Assembly: GCF_019443425.1 (NCBI RefSeq)
Contig: NZ_CP080382.1
Location: 496,001-560,000 of the forward strand
Direction: 5' to 3'
From: Arthrobacter sp. PAMC25284
GTDB taxonomy: Bacteria > Actinomycetota > Actinomycetes > Actinomycetales > Micrococcaceae
Length of the DNA: 64,000 bases
Of this stretch, positions 18,778 through 30,399 are shown in pieces. A program made the translations under genes and the position numbers. The first letter of the stretch is position 1. Each line of letters starts with the position of its first letter. Below the pieces are notes generated by a model that ran no database searches, was not told the origin of the DNA, and saw nothing but the letters and a program-made list of their open reading frames with translations.

Positions 18778-18888
18778 CGGTGGGGCCGGGCGACTCCCCG
18801 GGCCCACCGCTCCGGGTGGATGAGACGAAGTATTCCGTCCGGGGAATGCGGGTTTCTGGCATCAGCGGACTCGTGAGAAACTAGGCCG

Positions 18889-19639
18889 GTGACCCATACA
18901 ACAGTGCCCGTGATCTTTGACCTGGATGGCACTCTTGTCGATCCGGCCCGGGGAATATCGGACGGAATCACCACAGCCCTCAGCGCGCTGGGACTCGCGG
19001 TCCCGGGACAGGACCGCCTGGACGCGATGATCGGCCCCGAACTCCGTCACTCCATGCTGGACATCGCGGGTGTGCCGGCAGGACACCTCGAGGAAGCAAT
19101 CAGGATCTACCGGGACTATTACTCGTCCACCGGGATCGCGCAGGGCAGGCTCTATCCGGGGATCCGGGATCTCCTGGCCGAATACGTCGAGGCCGGCCGC
19201 CCGGTCGCCGTCGCCACCCAGAAACCTGAGGGACTCGCCCGGATTGTGCTCGAACATCACGGAATCGCGTCCTTTTTCCAGTCCATCCGCGGTTCCGCTG
19301 CCAATGAAGCAGCGCGCACCGTCGGCCCTCCCGGCAAGATCGGCATTGTCGCCGCGGCACTTGCCGACCTCGCTGCACGCTCATCCGTGGACGCGGGCGC
19401 AGCCGTCATGGTGGGGGACCGGGCCCCAGGACGTCGCCGGCGCGGCCGCCAACGGACTCGACTGCATTGGCGTGGGCTGGGGCTTCGCGCTCGACGGTGA
19501 ACTCCATGCAGCGGGTGCCGCTGCGATCGTGCACAACACGAGGGACCTTCGTGACACCATAGGCAGGCTGGACCACGTCCGCACCGCCGCCCTGACGACC
19601 AACGCCCTGAACGAGGTTCCTACCGATGGCAATGTTTGA
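18889..19639 (+). CDS. HAD family hydrolase (phosphoglycolate phosphatase-like), with a +1 frameshift
   Basis: The protein begins MTHTTVPVIFDLDGTLVDPARGI. Motif I DLDGT holds the nucleophile Asp, the cap domain follows (about 20-85), and motif II/III residues are in PVAVATQKPEGLARIVLEH. Motif IV begins VMVGDR. Immediately after it, one extra C in GGGCCCC (19421-19427) shifts the frame; the true tail (QDVAGAAANGLDCIGVGWGF...) resumes in another frame and stops at 19639. Repaired length is about 249 residues. Its best family match is Gph/PGPase-type small-molecule phosphatases. The 3' end overlaps plsC by 14 nt. Confidence 0.85.
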
Positions 19640-20291
19640 CGCAATCCGCTGGACCACACGCGGCCTGATCTCTTCGACGTGCCGGCCCACCGTCATCGGC
19701 CTGGAAAACGTACCGGCCGACGGAGCGTTTATCGTGGCCCCGAACCACCTCTCGTTCCTGGACAGCGTTATTGTCCAGGCCCTGATGCCACGGCCCGTCG
19801 CTTTCTTCGCGAAAGCGGAGTATTTCACCACCGGCGGCGTCAAGGGAAAAGCGATGAAATCATTCTTCGAGGCCGTCGGCTCCATCCCGGTAGAGCGCGG
19901 CGAACAGGCCGCGAGCGTTCAGGCCTTGAAGACCCTCCTGGACCTCCTGGAAGCCGGCAAAGGCATCGGTATCTATCCTGAGGGCACGCGCTCCCGCGAC
20001 GGCATCCTGTACCGCGGACGGACCGGAGTCGGCTGGCTTGCCTTGACCACCGGCGCCCCCGTCATCCCCGTCGGCCTGATCGGCACCGAAAACCTGCAGC
20101 CCGCGGGCAGCAACGCGGTCAAACCACAGCACTTCACCGTGAAGGTGGGTGAGCCGCTCTACTTCGACAAGACCGGACCGGACCATTCGCTGCCGGCGCG
20201 CCGACAGGTGACCGACCGGATCATGGATGCCATCGCAGAACTCAGCGGGCAGCAGCGGTCGACAAGCTACAACCAGAGCAAGAGCGCTTAG
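19626..20291 (+). CDS. plsC: 1-acyl-sn-glycerol-3-phosphate acyltransferase (PlsC family)
   Basis: The 221-residue enzyme carries the glycerolipid acyltransferase motifs. NHLSFLD at about 40-46 is the catalytic H-x4-D, and EGTRSRDG at about 118-125 is the glycerol-3-phosphate-binding motif. VIPVGLIGTENL corresponds to the conserved proline region. It adds the second acyl chain to lysophosphatidate in phospholipid synthesis at the inner membrane face. ATG 19626 lies within the last codons of the repaired HAD gene, so translation is probably coupled. uvrC starts 30 bp downstream. Confidence 0.9.
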   Translation: MAMFDAIRWTTRGLISSTCRPTVIGLENVPADGAFIVAPNHLSFLDSVIVQALMPRPVAFFAKAEYFTTGGVKGKAMKSFFEAVGSIPVERGEQAASVQALKTLLDLLEAGKGIGIYPEGTRSRDGILYRGRTGVGWLALTTGAPVIPVGLIGTENLQPAGSNAVKPQHFTVKVGEPLYFDKTGPDHSLPARRQVTDRIMDAIAELSGQQRSTSYNQSKSA

Positions 20292-20321
20292 CAGCCTCCA
20301 AAGGCTCAGTAGACTGGAGCC

Positions 20322-22340
20322 GTGGCAGATCCAGCAAGTTACCGACCCCAGACGGGTGAGATCCCAACCAACCCGGGCGTCTACCGCTTCCGCGACCCGC
20401 ACGGCCGGGTCATCTACGTTGGCAAGGCAAAGAACCTCCGGTCCCGACTGAACTCCTACTTCGCCAACCCGGCCGGACTGCTGCCTAAGACTTTCGCCAT
20501 GGTGCACGCCGCCAGCAGCGTTGAATGGACCGTGGTTGGCAGCGAACTCGAATCGCTCCAGCTCGAATACACCTGGATCAAGGAATTCACGCCGCGGTTC
20601 AACGTGATGTTTCGGGACGACAAGAGCTATCCCTACCTCGCCGTCACGATGGCCGAAAAATACCCCCGGGTGCAGGTTTTGCGCGGCGAACGCCGGAAGG
20701 GCACACGGTACTTCGGCCCGTACACGGCCGGCGCAATCCGCGAAACCCTGGATACACTGCTGCGGGTGTTTCCGGTCCGCAGTTGCAGCGCCGGGGTGCT
20801 TAAGCGGGCCGAGGCCAGCGGCCGACCCTGCCTGCTGGGCTACATCGACAAATGTGCGGCCCCGTGCGTGGGACGGATTTCGCCCGAAGACCACCGTGCC
20901 CTGGCAGAGGACTTCTGCACTTTTATGGGCGGGGAGGCGCGGCCCTTTGTGTCCCGGCTGGAGAAGGACATGGCCGCCGCGGTCGCGGAGCTGGACTATG
21001 AACAGGCCGGCAGGATCCGGGACGACATCATCGCGCTCAAAAAGGTATTTGAACGCAATGCTGTAGTCCTGGCTGAGGACACTGACGCGGACGTCTTTGC
21101 ACTGCATGAAGATGAACTGGAAGCTGCCGTTCAGGTCTTCCACGTCCGCGGCGGACGGATCCGCGGGCAGCGCGGCTGGGTGGTGGAGAAGGTGGAGGAC
21201 ACCTCCACCCCGGACCTCGTGGAGCATCTGCTCCAGCAGGTCTATGGCGACGAAGCCGGAAGCCCGGGCAGGCTTCCCCGTGAAATCCTCATCCCCGCCG
21301 AACCAAGCAACCTGGCCGAACTCACACAATGGCTGGGCGGATTGCGCGGTGCGAAGGTGGATATCCGGGTGCCGCAGCGCGGCGACAAAGCAGCCCTGCT
21401 GTCAACTGTCCGGGACAACGCCGAGCACGCCCTCAAACTTCACAAGACCCGTCGGGCCGGCGACTTGACGCTCCGTTCCCAGGCGCTGCAGGAACTTCAG
21501 GAAGCGCTCGACCTGCCCGTGGCGCTGCTGCGGATCGAGTGCTATGACATCTCGCACGTGCAGGGCACCAACGTCGTCGGATCGATGGTCGTCGTCGAGG
21601 ACGGACTGCCGAAGAAATCCGACTACCGTAAGTTCTCCGTGACCGGGGATGCCGCCAATGACGATACCGCTGCAATGCACGACGTCCTGACCCGCCGGTT
21701 CCGCAATTACCTGCAGGAGAAGGAGGTCCACGCCGAAGCGGCGAGGCTGCCCGGACATCAGGCGGCCCTGGACGCCGCAGTGTTCGGGGCCGCCGGTGCT
21801 TCCGCGGACACGACCACCCCGGCGCCCCGGGCGAAGTTCGCTTACCCGCCCAACCTCGTGGTCGTCGACGGCGGCCTGCCCCAGGTCAACGCAGCCGCAC
21901 GGGCCCTTGCCGGCCTCGGCATCGACGACGTTTACGTCGTGGGGCTCGCCAAACGGCTGGAGGAGGTCTGGCTGCCGGACTCAGAATTTCCGGTGATCCT
22001 GCCGCGGGCGTCGGCCGGTCTCTACCTGCTGCAACGCATCCGGGACGAGGCACACCGCTTCGCCATCTCCTTCCACCGGCAGAAGCGCGGCAAGGCGATG
22101 ACCGTGTCCGCGCTGGACAGCGTTCCCGGCCTCGGCGACTCGAAACGCAAGGCCCTCCTGGCCCGGTTCGGTTCCGTCAGGAGCATCAAGGCGGCCACTG
22201 TCGAGGAACTCATGGAGGCCAAGGGGATCGGTCCGTCCCTGGCCACGGCAATCGCCCGGCATTTCAGCCCGGACGGCGACGCCGGAGCAGCCAACGTTCC
22301 CGCCATCAACATGACAACCGGGGAAATACTCGAAACTTAG
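20322..22340 (+). CDS. uvrC: excinuclease ABC subunit C (UvrC)
   Basis: UvrC makes both incisions in nucleotide excision repair. The 672-residue protein has an N-terminal GIY-YIG nuclease domain ([21 protein letters not shown], about 15-36), a cysteine-containing segment ([17 protein letters not shown]), a UVR motif ([19 protein letters not shown], about 224-243) that binds UvrB, and the RNase H-like C-terminal nuclease with CYDISH (about 407-412) and VVDGG. Two helix-hairpin-helix motifs end the protein ([26 protein letters not shown]). The start is GTG 20322. It heads the conserved uvrC-rapZ-yvcK-whiA block. Confidence 0.98.
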   Translation: MADPASYRPQTGEIPTNPGVYRFRDPHGRVIYVGKAKNLRSRLNSYFANPAGLLPKTFAMVHAASSVEWTVVGSELESLQLEYTWIKEFTPRFNVMFRDDKSYPYLAVTMAEKYPRVQVLRGERRKGTRYFGPYTAGAIRETLDTLLRVFPVRSCSAGVLKRAEASGRPCLLGYIDKCAAPCVGRISPEDHRALAEDFCTFMGGEARPFVSRLEKDMAAAVAELDYEQAGRIRDDIIALKKVFERNAVVLAEDTDADVFALHEDELEAAVQVFHVRGGRIRGQRGWVVEKVEDTSTPDLVEHLLQQVYGDEAGSPGRLPREILIPAEPSNLAELTQWLGGLRGAKVDIRVPQRGDKAALLSTVRDNAEHALKLHKTRRAGDLTLRSQALQELQEALDLPVALLRIECYDISHVQGTNVVGSMVVVEDGLPKKSDYRKFSVTGDAANDDTAAMHDVLTRRFRNYLQEKEVHAEAARLPGHQAALDAAVFGAAGASADTTTPAPRAKFAYPPNLVVVDGGLPQVNAAARALAGLGIDDVYVVGLAKRLEEVWLPDSEFPVILPRASAGLYLLQRIRDEAHRFAISFHRQKRGKAMTVSALDSVPGLGDSKRKALLARFGSVRSIKAATVEELMEAKGIGPSLATAIARHFSPDGDAGAANVPAINMTTGEILET

Positions 22341-22445
22341 CTAGCACTGCGAATCTTAGCTAGGGTAAGGACTTGGGAATCGGCACGCCCGGCGGCAACT
22401 CAAGCACTCCGCGCGGCCACCGAACAGCAGAATGGGGCATCACAG

Positions 22446-23369
22446 ATGGCAGATCCGACTACAGGATCCGGGCCGGAACCGGACGGCATGACGCCAGTCA
22501 AGCCCGAGGAGGCCGAACTGCTCGTGGTGACGGGAATGTCCGGTGCGGGCCGGAGTACGGCCTCGGACGCTCTGGAGGACCATGGCTGGTACGTCGTGGA
22601 GAACCTTCCGCCGCAAATGCTGGGGACACTGGCCGAACTCGTGTCCCACTCGCCCCGTTCCATCTCCAAGCTCGCGGTCGTGATCGATGTCCGCAGCAAG
22701 GACCTCTTCGCCGACATTCGGACCGCACTCAGGGCCCTTGCGGCCAGCGGCGTCACGTTCCGGGTGCTGTTCCTGGACGCGAGCGACAACGTGCTGGTCC
22801 GCCGCTTCGAACAGGGCCGGCGGCCGCACCCGTTGCAGGGTGGAGGGAGAATCCTCGAAGGCATTGCCGCGGAACGGGAGATCCTGCGCGAACTCAAGGA
22901 ATCCGCCGACATCGTGCTGGACACCACGTCCCTGAATGTCCATGGGCTGGCAACGGCCATCACCGAGCTTTTCAGCGAAACCGGGCCGGTGGCGTTGCGT
23001 TTGAACGTGATGAGTTTCGGCTTCAAGTACGGGCTCCCCGTGGACGCAAACTTCGTTGCCGACGCGCGCTTTATCCCCAACCCGCACTGGGTGCCGGCGC
23101 TTCGTCCGCATACCGGGCTGGATGAAGACGTCAGCGACTACGTGATGGCGGCAGAGGGCGTCAGCAATTTCGTGGAACGTTATGTGCTGGCCCTCGAACC
23201 GGTCCTGGATGGGTACCGCCGTGAGAATAAGCACTACGCAACCATCGCCGTTGGCTGTACCGGCGGCAAACACCGTTCGGTTGCGGTGGCCGTGGAGTTA
23301 TCACGGCGGCTAGCCCAGTACCCGCGGGTCACTGTGACCACCACGCACCGGGATCTGGGCCGGGAATAA
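22446..23369 (+). CDS. rapZ: RNase adapter / nucleotide-binding protein RapZ
   Basis: The 307-residue protein has a P-loop GMSGAGRST (about 30-38; Arg for Lys is usual in actinobacterial members) and [15 protein letters not shown] sequence after it. The highly conserved C-terminal domain contains [28 protein letters not shown] and a final THRD. In Escherichia coli RapZ directs RNase E to the GlmZ small RNA; the actinobacterial role is not settled. Its last base is shared with the ATG of yvcK (TAATG), so the genes are coupled. The same rapZ-yvcK-whiA order is found across Actinobacteria and Firmicutes. Confidence 0.95.
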   Translation: MADPTTGSGPEPDGMTPVKPEEAELLVVTGMSGAGRSTASDALEDHGWYVVENLPPQMLGTLAELVSHSPRSISKLAVVIDVRSKDLFADIRTALRALAASGVTFRVLFLDASDNVLVRRFEQGRRPHPLQGGGRILEGIAAEREILRELKESADIVLDTTSLNVHGLATAITELFSETGPVALRLNVMSFGFKYGLPVDANFVADARFIPNPHWVPALRPHTGLDEDVSDYVMAAEGVSNFVERYVLALEPVLDGYRRENKHYATIAVGCTGGKHRSVAVAVELSRRLAQYPRVTVTTTHRDLGRE

Positions 23370-24388
23370 TGGCGCTTCTCACCGGACCGTTGCCGCTGAT
23401 TTCTCCCAACAGCGCGGCGTTCGCTAGCCAGCAGGACAAGGGTCCGTCCGTCGTCGCGCTCGGCGGCGGACATGGCCTGTCCGCGTCGCTGTCCGCGCTC
23501 CGGCTGCTGACCTCGGAGTTGACCGCCATCGTCACGGTCGCGGACGACGGTGGCTCTTCCGGCCGGCTGCGGGAGGAATACGGAGTTCTGCCTCCCGGCG
23601 ATCTGCGGATGGCGTTGTCGGCTCTGTGCGATGACACGGACTGGGGCCGGACCTGGCGGGATGTTATGCAGCACCGCTTTGAGCCGGGGAAGGGCCGCGG
23701 CGGCTCCCTCGACGCCCACGCTATGGGCAACCTTCTGATCGTGACGCTGTGGGAGCTCCTGGGCGATACCGTGGCGGGGCTCAAGTGGGCGGGCGCCCTG
23801 CTGGGTGCCCGTGGTGAAGTGTTGCCGATGTCCAGTGTGCCGCTGACCATCGAAGGGCAGGTCCGCGTCACGGCGCCGGACGGATCCTCGGTGCTGCAAA
23901 CGGTCACCGGCCAGGCAAAATGCGCCGTCGCCGGTTCCCTTGAGCATGTCCGCCTCCTCCCCGAGGACGCGCCAGCCTGCCTCGAGGCCTTGACCGCCAT
24001 CGAGTTTGCCGACTGGGTCATCCTGGGGCCGGGGTCCTGGTACACCTCCGTGTTGCCGCACCTGCTGTTGCCGGAAATGCTCGAGGCGCTCTGTAACACT
24101 GCTGCCCGGCGCTGCCTGACGATGAACCTCGACATGGACACTAAGGAAACGGCGGGAATGACCGCCGCGGACCACCTGCTCGCGCTGCGCGACTATGCCC
24201 CCGGCTTCACCGTCGACGTCGTCCTGGCCGATCCGGCGTCCGTGCAGGACCTTCCTGCCTTCGAACGTGCCGCCGGGATGCTCGGAGCCGAGGTTGTCTT
24301 GGGTAAAGTAGGGGCGTCCGGTCGCCGGTCGGTCCACGACCCTTTGCGTCTGGCTACGGCGTACCACGACATCTTCGGGAACAGTTAG
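23369..24388 (+). CDS. yvcK: YvcK/CofD-like gluconeogenesis factor
   Basis: The 339-residue protein carries the CofD-like nucleotide-binding fold signature [20 protein letters not shown] (about 27-46), then [12 protein letters not shown] (about 56-67) and [31 protein letters not shown] (about 214-232) is also diagnostic. YvcK/CuvA proteins bind UDP-sugars and are needed for growth on gluconeogenic carbon sources and for cell-envelope integrity in Bacillus and Mycobacterium. The start codon overlaps the rapZ stop by one base. whiA follows after 10 bp. Confidence 0.93.
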   Translation: MALLTGPLPLISPNSAAFASQQDKGPSVVALGGGHGLSASLSALRLLTSELTAIVTVADDGGSSGRLREEYGVLPPGDLRMALSALCDDTDWGRTWRDVMQHRFEPGKGRGGSLDAHAMGNLLIVTLWELLGDTVAGLKWAGALLGARGEVLPMSSVPLTIEGQVRVTAPDGSSVLQTVTGQAKCAVAGSLEHVRLLPEDAPACLEALTAIEFADWVILGPGSWYTSVLPHLLLPEMLEALCNTAARRCLTMNLDMDTKETAGMTAADHLLALRDYAPGFTVDVVLADPASVQDLPAFERAAGMLGAEVVLGKVGASGRRSVHDPLRLATAYHDIFGNS

Positions 24389-24398
24389 GAAGCGTGCC

Positions 24399-25379
24399 AT
24401 GGCACTGACAGCATCAGTCAAGGAAGAACTTTCCCGTCTGGATATCAAGAAATCTTCGGTCCGCAAAGCGGAAGTGTCGGCCATGCTGCGCTTCGCCGGC
24501 GGACTGCACATCGTGTCCGGCCGGATCGTGATCGAGGCCGAGGTGGACCTCGCCTCGACCGCCCGCCGGTTGCGTGCCGCCATCGCCGAAGTCTACGGCC
24601 ACCAGAGCGAGATCATTGTGGTTTCCGGCGGGGGACTGCGCCGTGGCAGCCGCTACGTGGTGCGGGTGGTCCGTGACGGCGAGGCACTGGCCCGCCAGAC
24701 CGGGCTGCTCGACGCCCGCGGCAGGCCCGTCCGCGGGTTGCCCTCGGTGGTTGTCAATGGATCGGCTGCCGACGCGGAGGCCGTTTGGCGGGGCGCGTTC
24801 CTCGTGCACGGCTCCTTGACCGAACCCGGGCGTTCCTCCGCGATGGAGGTCACGTGCCCCGGACCGGAATCTGCCCTTGCTCTCGTCGGCGCAGCCCGCC
24901 GTCTCGGCATCCAGGCCAAAGCCCGGGAAGTCAGGGGCGTTGACCGGGTCGTCATCCGTGACGGCGACACCATCGCCGCCCTGCTGACCCGCATGGGCGC
25001 CCACGACGCGTTGATGGTCTGGGAAGAACGCCGTATGCGCAAGGAGGTCCGGGCCACAGCCAACCGGCTGGCGAACTTCGACGACGCCAACCTGCGCCGC
25101 TCCGCCCAGGCTGCCGTTGCCGCCGGAGCCCGCGTGGACCGTGCCCTGGAGATTCTCGGCGACGACGTCCCGGACCACCTCAAATACGCCGGCGAACTCC
25201 GGGTTGCCCACAAACAGGCGAGCCTGGACGAGCTGGGCAGGCTCGCCGATCCTGTGATGACGAAGGACGCCATCGCGGGTCGGATCCGCCGGCTGCTGGC
25301 AATGGCGGACAAACGCGCCGTGGATCTCGGGATCCCGGGCACAGAGGCCAACGTGACGCCGGACATGCTGGACGACTAG
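24399..25379 (+). CDS. whiA: sporulation/cell-division regulator WhiA
   Basis: The 326-residue DNA-binding protein starts [16 protein letters not shown]. The N-terminal part resembles a degenerate LAGLIDADG homing-endonuclease fold: [18 protein letters not shown] (about 24-41) and [18 protein letters not shown] (about 125-142). The C-terminal helix-turn-helix region includes RETANRL-like [23 protein letters not shown] and [10 protein letters not shown]. WhiA controls septation genes such as ftsZ in Streptomyces; in non-sporulating Actinobacteria it is retained and linked to division. It closes the conserved rapZ-yvcK-whiA set. Confidence 0.95.
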   Translation: MALTASVKEELSRLDIKKSSVRKAEVSAMLRFAGGLHIVSGRIVIEAEVDLASTARRLRAAIAEVYGHQSEIIVVSGGGLRRGSRYVVRVVRDGEALARQTGLLDARGRPVRGLPSVVVNGSAADAEAVWRGAFLVHGSLTEPGRSSAMEVTCPGPESALALVGAARRLGIQAKAREVRGVDRVVIRDGDTIAALLTRMGAHDALMVWEERRMRKEVRATANRLANFDDANLRRSAQAAVAAGARVDRALEILGDDVPDHLKYAGELRVAHKQASLDELGRLADPVMTKDAIAGRIRRLLAMADKRAVDLGIPGTEANVTPDMLDD

Positions 25380-25562
25380 CTCCCCGCCGGTGCCGGGAAC
25401 CCGATAGGCTCCAGACGATGGAAATACTCCGGCCGCGCTGCGGGTTATTCCCACCGGACGCTTCCGAAGGATTCCACGCAATTTTCCGGGTGTACAGACA
25501 CCTGGATGCACAATCCAAGAAGTAACAAACCGGACATCCCGTCCACGACATTGGAGGATTTT

Positions 25563-26186
25563 GTGACCGAGTACGTTTTGCCTGAACTCAGCTACGACTA
25601 TGCGGCGCTGGAGCCCAACATCTCCGCCCGCATCATGGAGCTGCACCACAGCAAGCACCACGCCGCCTACGTGGCGGGGGCGAACAATGCGTTGGCCCAG
25701 CTGGCTGAAGCACGCGACAAGGGCGATTTCGCCAACATTAACCGCCTTTCCAAGGACCTCGCGTTCCACACCGGCGGCCACGTCAACCACTCCGTGTTCT
25801 GGAACAACCTGTCTCCGGACGGCGGCGACAAGCCCGAGGGTGAACTCGCGGCAGCCATTGAGGATGCATTTGGTTCCTTCGATGCCTTCCGTGCCCAGTT
25901 CAGCGCTGCTGCGCTGGCGCTGCAGGGCTCCGGCTGGGCTTTCCTGGCCTATGAGCCGATTGGCGGAAACCTCGTCATCGAGCAGCTCTATGACCAGCAG
26001 GGCAACGTCGCTCTCGGCACCACCCCGCTGCTGATGCTGGACATGTGGGAGCACGCTTTCTACCTGGACTACGTCAACGTCAAGGCCGATTACGTCAAGG
26101 CCTTCTGGAACATCGTGAACTGGGCAGACGTAGCGAAGCGTTTTGACGGTGCCCGCAAGAACGCCACGGGTCTCATTACGCTCTAG
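25563..26186 (+). CDS. sodA: superoxide dismutase, Fe/Mn family
   Basis: The enzyme dismutates superoxide in the cytoplasm. The 207-residue protein starts [18 protein letters not shown], like actinobacterial SodA. Metal ligands are recognisable in ELHHSKHH (about 27-33), HVNHSVFW, and [11 protein letters not shown] near residue 160-170. [10 protein letters not shown] is the usual core motif. Whether Mn or Fe is used cannot be decided safely by eye. GTG 25563 is chosen because GGAGG sits 5 nt upstream; the frame is open 57 bp further upstream without homology. It is monocistronic, with a terminator 68 bp downstream. Confidence 0.96.
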   Translation: MTEYVLPELSYDYAALEPNISARIMELHHSKHHAAYVAGANNALAQLAEARDKGDFANINRLSKDLAFHTGGHVNHSVFWNNLSPDGGDKPEGELAAAIEDAFGSFDAFRAQFSAAALALQGSGWAFLAYEPIGGNLVIEQLYDQQGNVALGTTPLLMLDMWEHAFYLDYVNVKADYVKAFWNIVNWADVAKRFDGARKNATGLITL

Positions 26187-26253
26187 TGTGACCCCGGGGA
26201 CACCCGGACGTAACAAAGCTCACAATGCGCCGTATCAAGGCCGGATTGTGGAC

Positions 26254-26283
26254 GGTCTGCCTCCGCAGTTGCGGGGGCAGACC
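26254..26283 (+). terminator. hairpin terminator after sodA
   Basis: GGTCTGCCTCCGC pairs with GCGGGGGCAGACC over 13 positions (one G-U wobble) around an AGTT loop, followed by TACTTAAACGT. It separates sodA from the gap operon leader (26284-26451). Confidence 0.65.
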
Positions 26284-26400
26284 TACTTAAACGTAAGATG
26301 GGTCACGGAAGGCGGTCTGCCTTCAGCAATGTCGCTGGTCGTCCTCCTATCTGTTAATCATCTCTGCCCAATGGCGTGCGGGATCCGTTAGTTGGCTTGA

Positions 26401-27462
<1,062 letters not shown>

Positions 27463-27472
27463 GGTAGGACTC

Positions 27473-28700
27473 ATGACATTCCACGCCCTCAACGAACTGA
27501 TCGCTGATGGTGTCCGCGGGCGGTATGTTCTGGTCAGAAGTGACCTGAACGTGCCGCTCGACGGCTCTACAGTCACTGACGACGGCCGGATCAAGGCCTC
27601 TCTGCCAGTGCTTGCAAAGCTTACGGACGCCGGTGCCCGCGTGCTGGTCACAGCACACCTGGGTCGCCCGAAGGGTGCACCCGAGGACAAGTACTCGCTC
27701 ACGCCTGCCGCCGCGCGGCTGGCCGAGCTTGCCCCGTTCAAGGTCTCCCTGGCAGATGACACCGTCGGCGCCTCGGCGACAGCGCTTGCCGCGGCACTGG
27801 GCGACGGCGAAGTCCTGATTCTCGAAAACGTCCGCTTCGACGCCCGGGAGACGTCCAAGGACGACGCCGAACGCGGCGCCTTCGCGGACGAGCTCGTCGC
27901 CCTCACCGGCGACAACGGCGCCTTCGTCGATGACGCGTTTGGTGCCGTGCACCGCCGGCACGCGAGCGTCTACGACGTCGCCACCCGGCTGCCGTCTTAC
28001 CAGGGCGACCTGGTCCGCACGGAGGTCGAGGTGCTGCGCAAGCTCACCACCGACACCCAGCGGCCGTATGTCGTTGTCCTCGGCGGTTCCAAGGTTTCGG
28101 ACAAGCTCGCCGTGATCGACAACCTGATCGGCAAGGCGGACACGATCATGGTGGGCGGCGGCATGCTGTTCACGTTCCTCGCCGCGGCGGGCCACAAGGT
28201 GGCCGGCAGCCTGTTGGAAGAGGACCAGATTCCGGTCGTCCAGGAGTACCTGAAACGCGCGGCGGACGCCGGCACCGGTTTCGTGGTGCCCACCGACGTC
28301 GTCGTGGCGGCAAAGTTCGCCGCCGATGCCGAGTACGAGACCGTCGCAGCAGACGCCATCGAGTCGAGCAGTTTCGGCGCCCAGGGCATCGGCCCTGGAC
28401 ATCGGACCGGACTCGGCGGCCGCATTCGCGGAGCAGATCAAGGGTGCCCGCACGGTCTTCTGGAATGGACCTATGGGCGTCTTCGAATTTGCCGCGTTCG
28501 CCGACGGTACCCGGGCGATCGCCCAGGCGCTGACCGAAACCGAAGCGTTCACCGTCGTCGGCGGCGGCGACTCCGCTGCCGCAGTCCGAACCCTCGGCTT
28601 CGCCGATGACCAGTTCGGCCATATTTCCACCGGCGGCGGCGCCAGCCTCGAGTACCTTGAAGGCAAGGAACTTCCCGGTCTGAGCGTCCTGGACCGCTAA
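27473..28700 (+). CDS. pgk: phosphoglycerate kinase, with a +1 frameshift
   Basis: Pgk makes ATP from 1,3-bisphosphoglycerate. The N-terminal domain is intact ([11 protein letters not shown] near residues 20-30, [20 protein letters not shown]), as is the hinge [13 protein letters not shown]. At GGCCCT (28391-28396) an extra C breaks the frame inside the G-L-D-I-G-P segment. The C-terminal nucleotide-binding part ([40 protein letters not shown]) continues one frame over to the stop at 28700. Repair gives about 408 residues, the normal size. As pgk is essential in practically all bacteria, a sequencing error is the simplest reading. Confidence 0.95.
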
Positions 28701-28710
28701 GCACGCCCCC

Positions 28711-28749
28711 AGGCAGGGTGCCCTCCGCGAGGAACCGGGCACCCTGCCT
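28711..28749 (+). terminator. pgk-tpiA intergenic hairpin, possible terminator or attenuator
   Basis: AGGCAGGGTGCCC (28711-28723) pairs perfectly with GGGCACCCTGCCT (28737-28749) around a 13-nt loop. There is no T-run, so it may only reduce read-through or stabilise the upstream gap-pgk mRNA before tpiA. Confidence 0.55.
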
Positions 28750-28781
28750 GCTGTCCATATAACAAGCACTTTGGAGATCAC

Positions 28782-29597
28782 GTGACTACGTCAACCAACG
28801 GCACTTTTGACCGCACGCCTTTCATCGCAGGTAACTGGAAGATGAACATGGACCACGTGCAGGGCATCACCCTCCTGCAGAAGCTCGCGTGGACCCTGTC
28901 CGACGCCAAGCACGACTACAGCCGGGCGGAGGTCGCGGTCTTCCCGCCGTTTACGGATCTCCGCGGCGTCCAGACCCTCGTCCAGGGCGACGAGCTTGAG
29001 GTCGTCTACGGCGGTCAGGACGTGTCCCCGTTTGATTCGGGTGCTTACACCGGCGATATCTCCGGGCAGTTCCTCGCCAAGCTTGGCTGCAGCTACGTCC
29101 TGGTCGGCCACAGCGAACGCCGCACGATCCACAACGAGTCCGACGACGTGCTGAACGCCAAGGTCAAGGCCGGTTTCCGTCACGGCGTTACGCCCGTGCT
29201 CTGCGTCGGCGAAGGCCTGGAAATCCGCCAGGCTGGAACCCATGTGGACCACACCCTGGCCCAGCTCCGTGCCGGCGTCGAAGGGCTCAGCCCCGAGCAG
29301 GCAACCGAACTGGTCGTCGCGTACGAGCCCGTCTGGGCTATCGGCACCGGCGAAGTCGCCGGCCCCGAGGACGCACAGGAAATGTGCGCCGCCATCCGCT
29401 CTGAGCTCGCCACCTTGTTCGGCGCGGATACCGCTGCCGCGACCCGCCTCCTGTACGGCGGTTCGGTCAAGGCCAACAACGCCGCCTCGATCCTGAAGGA
29501 ACGCGACGTCGATGGACTGCTTGTTGGCGGTGCCAGCCTCGATGCCGCGGAGTTTGCTAATATTGTGAGGTTCGAGAGCCACCTCGTGACGGACTAG
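28782..29597 (+). CDS. tpiA: triosephosphate isomerase
   Basis: The TIM-barrel enzyme interconverts dihydroxyacetone phosphate and glyceraldehyde 3-phosphate. The 271-residue protein shows [11 protein letters not shown] with the active-site Asn and Lys (about 15-21), GHSERR with the catalytic His (about 108-113), [11 protein letters not shown] with the catalytic Glu (about 183-193) and the phosphate-binding [11 protein letters not shown]. The start is GTG 28782, with a GGAG sequence about 10 nt upstream. It follows pgk after an 81-bp gap containing a hairpin, and secG lies 47 bp downstream. Confidence 0.98.
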   Translation: MTTSTNGTFDRTPFIAGNWKMNMDHVQGITLLQKLAWTLSDAKHDYSRAEVAVFPPFTDLRGVQTLVQGDELEVVYGGQDVSPFDSGAYTGDISGQFLAKLGCSYVLVGHSERRTIHNESDDVLNAKVKAGFRHGVTPVLCVGEGLEIRQAGTHVDHTLAQLRAGVEGLSPEQATELVVAYEPVWAIGTGEVAGPEDAQEMCAAIRSELATLFGADTAAATRLLYGGSVKANNAASILKERDVDGLLVGGASLDAAEFANIVRFESHLVTD

Positions 29598-29644
29598 TCC
29601 GACACAGGCGTCGCCCCGCATTCCATCTCTTCTGAAAGGCCGTC

Positions 29645-29902
29645 GTGGACGTTCTTCATGTCATTCTGCAGGTCCTCCTGGGCATCACCAGCCTTCTGCT
29701 GACGCTGCTCATCCTGCTTCACAAGGGACGCGGCGGGGGTATGTCCGACATGTTCGGCGGCGGCATGAGCTCGGGTCTGAGCTCCTCGGGTGTTGCTGAG
29801 CGAAACCTTAACCGTTTTACGGTCGTCCTGGGAATCACCTGGGCACTTGTTATCATCGGCCTGGGGCTCCTTATGAGGTTCAACACGGGCGTTGATTCCT
29901 AG
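29645..29902 (+). CDS. secG: preprotein translocase subunit SecG
   Basis: The 85-residue membrane protein has two hydrophobic segments (VLHVILQVLLGITSLLLTLLILL at about 3-25 and VLGITWALVIIGLGLLM at about 60-76) joined by the conserved loop HKGRGGGMSDMFGGGMSSGL. It is an auxiliary subunit of the SecYEG channel. The start is GTG 29645 with GAAAGG upstream. The tpiA-secG neighbourhood is common in Actinobacteria. Confidence 0.93.
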   Translation: MDVLHVILQVLLGITSLLLTLLILLHKGRGGGMSDMFGGGMSSGLSSSGVAERNLNRFTVVLGITWALVIIGLGLLMRFNTGVDS

Positions 29903-30021
29903 GCATTCTGCCGATAAATAAATATCAGGACCGCGGTGGCACTGCAGCATCGGGAACTTACGAACTACACTGTGGCTGTTGGCAGGCACCATTCCACCAG
30001 TCGAGTAGCGAGGAGTTGCCG

Positions 30022-30399
30022 ATGCTGCATTCTGCTTCCGGGTTCAGGGGCATTCGTGTAGGTGCCATCGAAGGGGCATCGCCCCGGCATGAGCCCCGCG
30101 ATGGGACAGGTGCAGGCCAGCCCCGCATCTGCGTCTCCTACCTCTGCGCGAAGGGCCATGAGACCCGCCTCGTTTTCGCGCGGCTCCCCGAGGAACAAAT
30201 CCCCGGCGTTTGGGACTGCCGGCACTGCGGCGGCGTAGCAAGCCGTGATGCGGCTAAGTTCGGCCTGGACGCCCTCCCCGGTGAGGGCTACAAGACCCAC
30301 CTCGAATACGTTAAAGAGCGACGCTCCAGCCAGGACGCCGAAGACGTGCTGGCTGGAGCGCTCGAGCGGTTACGCGCCGGACGGGGCCTTCCGGACTAG
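30022..30399 (+). CDS. rbpA: RNA polymerase-binding protein RbpA
   Basis: The 125-residue actinobacterial transcription factor binds the principal sigma factor and RNA polymerase and stabilises the open complex. The basic N-terminal arm is followed by SYLCAKGHETRLVFARLPEEQIPGVWDCRHCGG, whose Cys/His residues form the structured zinc-type core, and the sigma-interacting C-terminal helix region KTHLEYVKERRSSQDAEDVL. ATG 30022 is preferred over TTG 30016 because AGGAG lies 6 nt upstream of it. The last 30 nt overlap the 3' end of the convergent pgl gene. Confidence 0.95.
   Translation: MLHSASGFRGIRVGAIEGASPRHEPRDGTGAGQPRICVSYLCAKGHETRLVFARLPEEQIPGVWDCRHCGGVASRDAAKFGLDALPGEGYKTHLEYVKERRSSQDAEDVLAGALERLRAGRGLPD

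Noticed and set aside
18779..18808. Hairpin after uvrA as terminator
   Set aside because: The stem GGTGGGGCCGGG against CCCGGGCCCACC has a mismatch or bulge and no T-run; evidence too weak to list.
19860..21329. 489-codon minus-strand frame opposite plsC and uvrC
   Set aside because: Antisense shadow spanning two conserved genes with no ribosome-binding site or recognised motif.
22336..22363. CTTAGCTAG direct repeat between uvrC and rapZ
   Set aside because: Only 9 bp twice, with no symmetry beyond the CTAG core and no link to a known regulator.
29903..30021. SigR-type promoter before rbpA
   Set aside because: GGAAC and a later GTT are present, but the spacing is 20 bp and not the expected 18-19, so the match is not convincing.
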